DNA of 9,365 nucleotides from contig CALHKJ010000520.1 in assembly GCA_938033975.1 (NCBI GenBank), forward strand, positions 1-9,365, written 5' to 3'. Shown in pieces: positions 1 to 7,044 of the stretch. This stretch comes from an uncultured Saprospiraceae bacterium (GTDB lineage: Bacteria > Bacteroidota > Bacteroidia > Chitinophagales > Saprospiraceae). The notes below the pieces were generated by a model, which saw only the letters and a list, made by a program, of their open reading frames with translations, ran no database searches and was not told the origin of the DNA. Made by a program: the position numbers and the translations under genes. Position 1 is the stretch's first letter, and the number at the start of each line of letters is the position of its first letter.

Positions 1-366
1 AAGATCATCTGGAGTTCCATCATCAGCTGGTGTACTATCCACATCATCGCCACTATCTGCTGTGATCTCTGCATCGTTTATCATTGATGTCGCAGTTGAT
101 GCTGGATCAATTTGATAGAATACTTCGATTACTTGTGATGACATTGGTGCCAAATTAATTACCTCAAAGGTTTCGTTTCCGTTGTCAATCACATTTGCGT
201 CAGCTGTTGAACTTTGATAAATCAATCCTGCTGGACTATAATCTGTTACTTCTGTACTTGTTGCAACTACATCTCCCTGGTTAAAGACTGTAATATCAAA
301 TGATATTACATCACCTGGTGCAAATGGACCTGCTGAAGTAAGAACTTTTGTTAATGCTAAATCGAA
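1..366 (-). repeat. Eleventh, divergent and cysteine-free DUF11-type repeat (partial)
   Basis: It starts at FDLALTK (366) and keeps the unit's frame: SAGPFAPGD, NQGD, EVTDYSPAG, INDAEITADSGDD, DSTP, and TPDDL at the window edge. The centre is rewritten (YQSSTADANVIDNGNETFEV and NLAPMSSQVIEVFYQID). Both cysteines of the other repeats are gone: DIC becomes DIT, and ECVSI is replaced by QVIEV. It therefore belongs to a second repeat subtype. More repeats of this subtype or a C-terminal sorting domain may follow outside the window. 122 residues are visible. Confidence 0.88.
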
Positions 367-3300
367 TACTGGTTCTGGTTGAACAACCATAACTAATTCT
401 GGATCTTGGTCATCACCACCAAATAGATCGGAGGTATCATCGTTGTTTATAGTATCATCTGGTGTAGCATCATCACCTGGTGTACTATCCATATCATCTC
501 CATCATCAAATGTAATCTCTGAATCATTGATAAGACTTGTACCTGTGAAAGTTGCATCAATAGTTAAAGTTATACTAACACACTCAGTTGTACCTGCAGG
601 TATACTTGCTATTGTGGCTACATAATCCGCACCTACTAAAGCAAAGTCTGCACTGTTGGCAAAAGTCATTCCTGTTGGAATATAATCTGTCACTTGGACT
701 CCCGAAGCATCTATTGTTCCTTGGTTTACAACACAAATATCAAAACTCACATCATCACCTGGTGCATATGGACCTGCACTTGTTGTAACTTTTGTCAATG
801 CTAAATCATATACTTGACCTATCATTATCAACTCTGGATCCTGATCATCGCCCCCTGCTATGTCTGCGGTATCATCATTTCCAGCTAAATCATTTGGAGT
901 TAGATTATCTGCTGGTGTACTATCTACATCATCGCCATCATCTGCTGTAATTTCAGCGTCGTTGACAAGACTCGTACCCATAAAACTTGGATCAATCATT
1001 AAAGAAATGCTTACACATTCAGTTGCGCCTACTGGAATACTTGCAATGGTTGCAACATAGGCTCCACCTACTAAGGTAAAGTCTGAACTGCTTGCGAAGG
1101 TCATTCCCGCTGGAATATAATCTGTTACTTCAACTCCACTCGCTGCTATTGTACCTTGGTTCACTACACAAATGTCATAACTTACATTATCTCCTGGCGC
1201 ATATGGACCAACGCTTGTAGTAACTTTAGTTAACGCTAAATCATAAATCTGTTGAACCATTACTAATTCAGGATCTTGATCATCACCACCTTCATTATCT
1301 GCTGTATCATCGTTATTTGCTAAATCATCTGGTGTTGCATCATTGCCTGTTGTGCTATCAATATCGTCTCCATCATCGGCAGTAATCTCTGCATCATTGA
1401 TAAGACTAGTTCCTGTAAAGTTTGCATCAATAGTCAAAGTTATACTGACACATTCAGTTGCACCTACTGGAATACTTGCAATGGTTGCAACATAGGCTCC
1501 ACCTACTAAGGCAAAGTCTGGACTGCTTGCGAATGTCATTCCTACTGGAATATAATCTGTTACTTCAACTCCACTTGCTGGAAGTGTTCCTTGGTTGACA
1601 ACACAAATATCAAAACTCACATTATCACCTGGAGCATATGGACCAGTACTAGTTGTTACTTTCGTTAAAGCTAAATCATAAGCTTGTGCCACCTGAACTA
1701 ATTCAGGATCTTGGTCATCACCACCTGTTGTATCTGCAGTGTCATCATTTCCAACAAGGTCATCTGGTGTACCATCATCGCCAGGAGTACTATCAATATC
1801 ATCTCCATCATCTGCTGTTATTTCTGCATCGTTGATTAGACTGGTTCCTGTGAAATTTGCATCAATTGTTAAAGTAATGCTTACACATTCTGTTGTTCCT
1901 ACAAGGACACTAGGTATTGTTGCAATGTATGCTCCACCAACTAGAGCAAAGTCTGTACTGCTTGCAAAGCTCATTCCTGCTGGAATATAATCTGTTACTT
2001 GCACACTGCTGGCATCAAGTGTTCCTTGATTCTCTACGCAAATATCAAAACTTACGTTATCACCAGGTACATAAGGACCTGTACTTGTTGTTACTTTTGA
2101 CAGTGCTAAATCATACACTTGACCTATCATTACGATTTCTGGATCTTGATCATCTCCTCCAGCAGTATCTGCTGTGTCATCATTATTTCCAGTATCATCT
2201 GGAGTAGCATCATCTCCTGGAGTACTATCTATATCATCTCCATTGTCTGCTGTTATTTCTGCATCATTAATTAGGGCAGTTCCCATTGTACCTATATCTA
2301 TAGTAAGAGTAATACTTACGCATTCTGTAGCACCTACTGCAATACTAGGAATTGTTGCCACATATGCTCCTCCAGTCAAAACAAAATCTGAGCTGCTTGC
2401 AAAGCTCATTCCTGCCGGGATGTAGTCTGTTACTTCTACACCAGCAGCAGGTATTGTTCCTTGGTTTACAACACAAATATCAAAACTTACATTATCGCCC
2501 GGTGCATAAGGACCAGTACTTGTTGTGACTTTTGTTAAAGCTAAATCATAAATCTGATCTACTGTGACCAATTCTGGATCTTGGTCATCACCACCTGCTG
2601 TATCAGCTGTATCATTATTTGCTGCTAGATCATCAGGAGTGGCGTCATCTGCTGGCGTACTATCTATATCATCGCCATCATCAGCTGTAATTTCTGCATC
2701 ATTAATGAGACTTGTTCCCATAAAGTTTGCATCAATTGTCAATGTGATACTAACACATTCTGTTGCTCCAACAGGGATACTTGCAATGGTAGCAACATAA
2801 GCTCCGCCTACTAAGGTAAAGTCTGGGCTGCTGGCAAAAGTCATACCTGCTGGTATATAATCTGTAACTTCTACACCACTTGCTGGTAAAGTACCTTGAT
2901 TGACAACACATATATCAAAACTTACATTGTCTCCTTGTGTGTACGGACCTGCACTTGTTGTTACTTTCGTTAGGGCTAAATCATAAATTTGCTCAACCAC
3001 AACAAGCTCTGGATCTTGGTCATCACCACCTGCTGTGTCTGCTGTATCATCATTATTTGCAAGATCGTCTGGTGTATCATTATCTGCCGGTGTACTGTCT
3101 ATATCATCTCCATCATCTGCTGTAATTTCTGCATCATTTATTAAGCTAGCTCCTGTAAAGTTTGCATCAATCGTCAATGTAATGCTTACACATTCTGTTG
3201 CACCTACAGGTATACTTGCTATTGTTGCAACATAAGCTCCACCAACTAAAGCAAAGTCTGGGCTACTTGCAAAGTTAAAACCAGCTGGTATGTAATCTGT

Positions 3301-6300
3301 TACTTCTATGCCACTTGCTGGTAATGTTCCTTGGTTAACTACACAAATATCAAAACTAACATTATCACCAGGCGAATATGGCCCAGAGCTTGTTGTTACT
3401 TTCGTTAATGCCAAATCATATATTTGATCAACCATAACCAATTCTGGATCTTGGTCATCACCACCATTTGTATCAGCAGTATCATCATTGGCTGGCAAAT
3501 CATTTGGAGTAGCATCATCTCCAGGTGTACTATCAATATCATCTCCATCATCTGCAGTAATCTCTGCATCGTTAATTAGACTTACTCCTGTAAAGTTTGC
3601 ATCAATTGTCAATGTAATGCTTACACACTCTGTTGCACCTACTGGAATACTTGCTATAGTAGCAACATATGCGCCACCTGTTAAGGAAAAATCTGGGCTG
3701 CTTGCAAAGCTGAAACCAGCTGGAATGTAATCTGTTACTTCTACACCACTTGCGTCTTGTGTACCTTGATTGACTACACAAATATCAAAACTAACATCAT
3801 CACCTGGAGAATAAGGACCAGCTGTTGATGTCATTTTAGTTAAGGCCAAATCGTAAACTTGACCAACCATTACCAATTCAGGATCTTGGTCATCACCACC
3901 CATTAAATCAGCGGTATCATTGTCACCTGGTAAATCATCAGGTGTACTATTATCACCTGGTGTACTATCCATATCATCTCCATCATCAGCTGTAATCTCT
4001 GCATCATTGATAAGACTTGTACCCATAAAGTTTGCATCAATTGTTAATGTGATACTAACACATTCTGTTGCTCCAACTGGAACACTTGGTATTGTTGCCA
4101 CATATGCTCCACCTATTAAGGCAAAGTCAGTACTGCTTGCAAAGCTCATGCCAGCTGGGATATAGTCTGTTACCTCAACATTGCTTGCATCAAGTGTTCC
4201 TTGATTGACAACACAAATATCGAAACTAACATTATCGCCAGGCGCATATGGCCCTGCACTTGTTGTTACTTTTGTCAATGCTAAATCGTATACTTGGCCT
4301 ATCATCACTAACTCTGGATCTTGATCATCGCCACCTGCAGTATCTGCAGTATCATTATTTCCTGGTAGATCATCTGGAGTAGCATCATCTCCTGGTGTAC
4401 TATCTATATCATCTCCATCATCTGCAGTAATTTCAGCATCATTGATAATACTTGTACCCATAAAGCCCGCATCAATTGTCAATGTGATGCTTACGCATTC
4501 TGTTGCTCCAACCGGGATACTTGCAATACTTGCCACATACATTCCACCAGTTAAGGCAAAGTCTGGACTACTTGCAAAGGTCATACCTGCTGGAATGTAG
4601 TCTGTAATTTCAACATTAGAGGCATCCAATGTTCCTTGATTTACTACACATATATCATAAGTTACATCATCACCAGGCATATAAGGACCTGAACTTGTTG
4701 TTACTTTTGTTAGAGCTAAATCATAGAAGCAACCTGTTTCTACAAGAGTTACATCTGACAAATCTACAGGACAGGTATCATCTCCCCATCTTACCCAAAG
4801 GTCATAAGTGCCTACTGGCAAATTTGAAATTGTGAAAGTTCCAACATTATCAAGAGTTGAATACGGATATGTGACACCTCCATCGATACTAAAATCTATG
4901 TTTGTTCTGTTCGGTGCATTAGGAAAAGTAAATGTAATACTTCCATCATCAGCACCGCATGTAGGATTTGTTGATGTAATATTTGATACTACTGGGAGAT
5001 CAAAAACATTTACAACCATCTCGTCTGTATCTTCACAGCCATTTAGGTCTGTCACAGTTACTATATAAGTTGTTGTTGAAGTAGGAGACACTGTATGTGT
5101 AGCACCTGTTCCAAGTCCATTATCCCAGATATACATATATGGAGCTGTACCTCCAGAAGCTGTAGCTGTCAAAGTAGCACTATCACCAGCACATATATCT
5201 TGGTTTACGCCCGCATCTGCCACTGGCTCTTCTATATTTTGAAGGACTGTAGTAGATTGTACATCAGTACAGCCAGTATTTGTATCTGTAATCGTCACAG
5301 TATAGGTGCCAGGATCCATCACTAACGGATTCCTCACCATAGAAGTAAATGCATTTGGCCCTGACCAGCTATAAGTGTAAGTAGCTATATTAGGTGAGGC
5401 AACTATATTTACTTCCGTAACATCACATGTTAGCGGACCGTTATTTGAAGCAGCACCTTGTGGAACATCATTAACTATTATATCAACAGTTGCAGAGCCT
5501 TCACAGCCTGCAACATCATTAAATACATAAGTAATTGTATGAGTTCCAACTCCTGCAACTGCTGGATCAAATTCTCCTGTCATGGTATTGGTAATACCTG
5601 TACCAGAAAAAGTTCCGCCTTCTGGACTATGTGCTAATAAAACTGAAGGATCAGTAACACAAAAAGGTCCAGCTGGATCTAAGGTTACTGAAGGTGCATT
5701 TTGAGTAGTAAATGTTATACAATCACTAACATCTGTACACATCTGTGTACCATCATCCGTTGTTACAATTACTCTATATGAAATATCTTGTGTTATTGGA
5801 TCAGGATCATAAGTTGCACTTGTTGCTCCGATTATATCTGCAAAGACACCATTGGAACAATCAAAAGTACTTGATTGCCATTGGTACATAATTGTAGCAG
5901 AACTTGAAGTTGATGCCGGTGTAACAATTGGAACGATACTTGGATCACTTCCCAAACAAATAGTTTGATCAGCTCCCAAAACTGGAGCTACCAAGTCGCA
6001 TTCAGGTACTGCAGGATCATCATAACAAAAACTAAATCTTGATACTGCCCCACTACCTAAGAAATCAACTACTACTTGAGTAGCGTCAGATATGTTTACA
6101 AATTGAGTAAATACATCGTTGTCTAAACCACCAGGTAAAACAACCGTCGTAGTAGAGCCATCTGAATGGGTTATGTCAATTTGTCCTTCAGAATCATCCA
6201 CAAAGTTGACATAGTTTAATGTTATTGGACAATCGAAATCAAAGATTATTTGACCAGGACCAATGTCATCTGGATCATCATCAAGACCATCTCCATCACT

Positions 6301-6711
6301 ATCAACGAAGTCTTCCTCAACGATTAGGATGATGCCTTCTGGTGTACAATTTGATTGTCCTGCACCTTGGTTACTTATACCAGGACAATTCGTTGTACAA
6401 GTTGGGCAATTCATACTTGGAGTTCCCAAATCGACATCTCCTCCTGAAGGATTAGAACTATCAAAGGCAACTATCGGATGCATTGGATCACCAGTAGATA
6501 CCGTAACACCAAAAGCGTCGTACTCTGTATCAATCACTTGACCAGGCAAAATAGGATCTCCGTTTGCATCTGTTTCAAAATCAAGTTCATAGCAGCCTGT
6601 TAATCCAGTAACGGGAGTTTCTGCGTAGAATTCTTCAAAGCCATTGCCATATGTACTCGAAATGAATACTAAGCTTAGGCTTAAAATCAATAACCTTATT
6701 GTATATTTCAT
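1..6711 (-). CDS. Giant repetitive surface protein with Ig/PKD-like modules and DUF11-type repeats (partial, C-terminus beyond window)
   Basis: The frame starts at ATG 6711 and stays open to base 1 (2237 codons), so the C-terminus is missing. The start is supported by a signal peptide directly after it (MKYTIRLLILSLSLVFI...). Domain order by residue: signal peptide 1-22, Asp-rich beta module about 38-232, five Ig/PKD/SprB-like modules about 238-662, ten repeats of the DUF11/TIGR01451 type 663-2115, and a divergent repeat from 2116 on. No catalytic motif is visible. Family knowledge: Bacteroidota proteins of this build are large cell-surface or secreted proteins, often linked to adhesion or gliding, and usually end in a type IX secretion sorting domain or a gliding-associated C-terminal domain. 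Neither can be seen here, so T9SS export is inferred. The gene stands alone, separated by 333 bases from the efflux operon upstream. The substrate or binding partner is unknown. The reading frame and architecture are certain; the adhesin role is a guess. Confidence 0.93.
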   Translation of the reverse strand, partial: MKYTIRLLILSLSLVFISSTYGNGFEEFYAETPVTGLTGCYELDFETDANGDPILPGQVIDTEYDAFGVTVSTGDPMHPIVAFDSSNPSGGDVDLGTPSMNCPTCTTNCPGISNQGAGQSNCTPEGIILIVEEDFVDSDGDGLDDDPDDIGPGQIIFDFDCPITLNYVNFVDDSEGQIDITHSDGSTTTVVLPGGLDNDVFTQFVNISDATQVVVDFLGSGAVSRFSFCYDDPAVPECDLVAPVLGADQTICLGSDPSIVPIVTPASTSSSATIMYQWQSSTFDCSNGVFADIIGATSATYDPDPITQDISYRVIVTTDDGTQMCTDVSDCITFTTQNAPSVTLDPAGPFCVTDPSVLLAHSPEGGTFSGTGITNTMTGEFDPAVAGVGTHTITYVFNDVAGCEGSATVDIIVNDVPQGAASNNGPLTCDVTEVNIVASPNIATYTYSWSGPNAFTSMVRNPLVMDPGTYTVTITDTNTGCTDVQSTTVLQNIEEPVADAGVNQDICAGDSATLTATASGGTAPYMYIWDNGLGTGATHTVSPTSTTTYIVTVTDLNGCEDTDEMVVNVFDLPVVSNITSTNPTCGADDGSITFTFPNAPNRTNIDFSIDGGVTYPYSTLDNVGTFTISNLPVGTYDLWVRWGDDTCPVDLSDVTLVETGCFYDLALTKVTTSSGPYMPGDDVTYDICVVNQGTLDASNVEITDYIPAGMTFASSPDFALTGGMYVASIASIPVGATECVSITLTIDAGFMGTSIINDAEITADDGDDIDSTPGDDATPDDLPGNNDTADTAGGDDQDPELVMIGQVYDLALTKVTTSAGPYAPGDNVSFDICVVNQGTLDASNVEVTDYIPAGMSFASSTDFALIGGAYVATIPSVPVGATECVSITLTIDANFMGTSLINDAEITADDGDDMDSTPGDNSTPDDLPGDNDTADLMGGDDQDPELVMVGQVYDLALTKMTSTAGPYSPGDDVSFDICVVNQGTQDASGVEVTDYIPAGFSFASSPDFSLTGGAYVATIASIPVGATECVSITLTIDANFTGVSLINDAEITADDGDDIDSTPGDDATPNDLPANDDTADTNGGDDQDPELVMVDQIYDLALTKVTTSSGPYSPGDNVSFDICVVNQGTLPASGIEVTDYIPAGFNFASSPDFALVGGAYVATIASIPVGATECVSITLTIDANFTGASLINDAEITADDGDDIDSTPADNDTPDDLANNDDTADTAGGDDQDPELVVVEQIYDLALTKVTTSAGPYTQGDNVSFDICVVNQGTLPASGVEVTDYIPAGMTFASSPDFTLVGGAYVATIASIPVGATECVSITLTIDANFMGTSLINDAEITADDGDDIDSTPADDATPDDLAANNDTADTAGGDDQDPELVTVDQIYDLALTKVTTSTGPYAPGDNVSFDICVVNQGTIPAAGVEVTDYIPAGMSFASSSDFVLTGGAYVATIPSIAVGATECVSITLTIDIGTMGTALINDAEITADNGDDIDSTPGDDATPDDTGNNDDTADTAGGDDQDPEIVMIGQVYDLALSKVTTSTGPYVPGDNVSFDICVENQGTLDASSVQVTDYIPAGMSFASSTDFALVGGAYIATIPSVLVGTTECVSITLTIDANFTGTSLINDAEITADDGDDIDSTPGDDGTPDDLVGNDDTADTTGGDDQDPELVQVAQAYDLALTKVTTSTGPYAPGDNVSFDICVVNQGTLPASGVEVTDYIPVGMTFASSPDFALVGGAYVATIASIPVGATECVSITLTIDANFTGTSLINDAEITADDGDDIDSTTGNDATPDDLANNDDTADNEGGDDQDPELVMVQQIYDLALTKVTTSVGPYAPGDNVSYDICVVNQGTIAASGVEVTDYIPAGMTFASSSDFTLVGGAYVATIASIPVGATECVSISLMIDPSFMGTSLVNDAEITADDGDDVDSTPADNLTPNDLAGNDDTADIAGGDDQDPELIMIGQVYDLALTKVTTSAGPYAPGDDVSFDICVVNQGTIDASGVQVTDYIPTGMTFANSADFALVGADYVATIASIPAGTTECVSITLTIDATFTGTSLINDSEITFDDGDDMDSTPGDDATPDDTINNDDTSDLFGGDDQDPELVMVVQPEPVFDLALTKVLTSAGPFAPGDVISFDITVFNQGDVVATSTEVTDYSPAGLIYQSSTADANVIDNGNETFEVINLAPMSSQVIEVFYQIDPASTATSMINDAEITADSGDDVDSTPADDGTPDDL
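367..4725 (-). repeat. Ten in-frame DUF11-type repeats, 435-bp period
   Basis: Each unit starts at the motif (Y)DLALTK. Unit starts on the minus strand are 4725, 4290, 3855, 3420, 2985, 2550, 2115, 1680, 1245 and 810. The first nine units are exactly 435 bp (145 residues). The tenth is 444 bp (148 residues), because its end linker reads VVQPEPV where the others have a form of IGQV. Conserved landmarks by unit position are: DIC (Cys26), VVNQGT, VTDYIPAG (41-47), YVATI, ATECVSI (Cys77), IDA, INDAEITADDGDD (95-106), DSTP, and GGDDQDPEL (131-139). The fold expected for DUF11 repeats is a beta-sandwich. The Asp-rich tail (about 96-138) looks suited to bind calcium and stiffen the chain, which is inferred. 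The most variable parts are position 34, the stretch 112-130 and the last four residues. Confidence 0.93.
4726..6000 (-). other. Five tandem Ig/PKD/SprB-like modules
   Basis: Five beta-sandwich modules follow one another, with boundaries judged by eye. Module 1 (residues 238-338) has TICLGSDPSIVP, the strand motif YQWQS, and YRVIVTTDD. Module 2 (339-415) has the GGTFSGTGI motif and THTITYVFND followed by GCEGSATVDI, a pattern common in Bacteroidota Ig-like domains. Module 3 (416-491) has YSWSGPNAF and GTYTVTITD followed by GCTD. Module 4 (492-571) is PKD-like, with ADAGVNQDICAGDSATLTA, APYMYIWDNG and TYIVTVTDLNGCED. Module 5 (572-662) resembles SprB repeats: NPTCGADDGSITFTF, then LPVGTYDLWV. 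Most contain a Cys near the first strand and one near the end, as expected for a disulfide in each. They probably act as a stalk or spacer between the N-terminal module and the long repeat array. Confidence 0.75.
6016..6600 (-). other. N-terminal Asp-rich beta-type module with cysteine cluster
   Basis: Residues about 38-232 form one module. It opens with a Cys-Tyr-Glu-Leu-Asp-Phe motif followed by VIDTEYDAFGVTVST, then IVAFDSSNPSGGDVDLGTPS, a hydrophobic strand (GIILIVEED), an Asp-rich loop (DSDGDGLDDDPDD, residues 137-149) and a strand pair ending in GSGAVSRFSFCYDD. I recall similar modules near the N-terminus of other large secreted marine bacterial proteins, but I cannot attach a Pfam name. 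The Asp-rich loop resembles calcium-binding DxDGDG loops, so calcium binding is likely but inferred. Between the FDSSNP and GIILIV strands lies a cysteine cluster (Cys102, Cys105, Cys109, Cys122) that I do not recall from the related modules. A carbohydrate-binding or surface-exposed tip role is possible but not shown. Confidence 0.6.
6646..6711 (-). other. Signal peptide of the giant surface protein
   Basis: Residues 1-22 show the classical Sec layout: a Lys at position 2 and an Arg at position 6, a hydrophobic core rich in Leu, Ile and Val (residues 7-17), then a small polar stretch (SSTYG). Cleavage is most likely after Gly22 or nearby. There is no Cys after the core, so it is not a lipoprotein signal. 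This sends the protein through the inner membrane; further transport to the surface needs another system. Confidence 0.85.
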
Positions 6712-6741
6712 CAGTAATTAAGTTTCGTATCTAATTACTGC
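6712..6741 (-). promoter_or_regulatory. Perfect 9-bp inverted repeat touching the start codon of the giant gene
   Basis: CAGTAATTA at 6712-6720 and TAATTACTG at 6733-6741 are exact inverse complements around a 12-base loop. In the minus-strand transcript the hairpin ends at the base just before AUG 6711, so it covers the whole ribosome-binding region. There is no clear Shine-Dalgarno sequence, which is common in Bacteroidota. It could hinder ribosome loading, be a protein-binding site, or be chance in AT-rich DNA. Confidence 0.5.
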
Positions 6742-6745
6742 CATT

Positions 6746-6784
6746 GGGAGATGGGAGATCCAAACTCCCCTTGCTATTAGCAAT
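6746..6784 (-). promoter_or_regulatory. Leader hairpins with a tandem 7-base repeat
   Basis: GGGAG (6754-6758) and CTCCC (6766-6770) form a 5-bp stem around a 7-base loop. Directly beside it, TGGGAGA occurs twice in tandem (6746-6752 and 6753-6759), so the CTCCC complement can pair with either copy. TTGCTA (6772-6777) and TAGCAA (6779-6784) form a second inverted repeat. This is probably part of the leader of the giant gene, and a role is not shown. Confidence 0.3.
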
Positions 6785-6857
6785 TGAAGTTTGAATTATA
6801 TTATGTAATTAACAAAGTGGAAGAAGGCTTGGCCATCACATATCGGCGCAAGTTAGT

Positions 6858-6895
6858 AAAAAACAACTACATATTACAATTAATCGTAATATGTA
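6858..6895 (-). terminator. Candidate intrinsic terminator of the efflux operon
   Basis: Arms TACATATTAC (6868-6877) and GTAATATGTA (6886-6895) are exact inverse complements. The centre ATTAAT (6879-6884) is itself palindromic, so the whole 28 bases form a palindrome with a single mismatched pair. On the minus strand the hairpin is followed by GTTG and six T (6863-6858), the layout of a rho-independent terminator. The stem is AT-rich, and the site lies about 150 bases after the tolC-type stop codon, which lowers confidence. It could instead be an operator. Confidence 0.5.
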
Positions 6896-7044
6896 ATAGC
6901 GATTAATTTTAACAATAATTACCTACAAGACTCAGATTTTCGATGATAAAAGTTGCCAGGCCCTATGATTTGGAGATGAAATCTATTGTTAACGGTTATA
7001 ACCATTAGTTACTATAACAAAATTAAGGCATCTAAGTAATAAAC

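Larger units (their letters stand above)
6712..7044. other. Gene-free stretch between the tolC-type gene and the giant gene
   Basis: This 333-base stretch has no credible reading frame. It holds a palindrome with T-run (6858-6895), small GC-containing hairpins (6746-6784), a 9-bp inverted repeat next to the start codon (6712-6741), and a palindromic GGTTATAACC at 6994-7003. The promoter of the giant gene should lie here. I found no convincing pair of Bacteroidota promoter boxes (TTG near -33 with TAnnTTTG near -7) between the terminator candidate and the start codon. Confidence 0.6.

Noticed and set aside
443..4165. Series of similar plus-strand open frames (SISSPSSAVISASLIRLVP and related) that could look like a family of small proteins
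   Set aside because: They recur with the 435-bp period and lie exactly antisense to the conserved parts of the repeats in the long minus-strand frame. They have no own signals and are shadows.
367..4725. Evenly spaced repeats as a CRISPR array or satellite DNA
   Set aside because: The 435-bp units are fully coding in one frame with protein-level conservation and synonymous changes, unlike short CRISPR repeats with spacers.
4629..6541. Further plus-strand frames opposite the Ig/PKD-like and N-terminal modules
   Set aside because: The minus strand is continuously coding here with clear domain motifs; the plus-strand translations are low-complexity and match nothing I recognise.
7018..7025. 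TAATTTTG on the minus strand, a full match to the Bacteroidota -7 box TAnnTTTG, just after the tolC-type stop codon
   Set aside because: No TTG box at the right distance upstream, and the candidate terminator at 6858-6895 lies between it and the giant gene. The short motif is expected by chance in AT-rich DNA.
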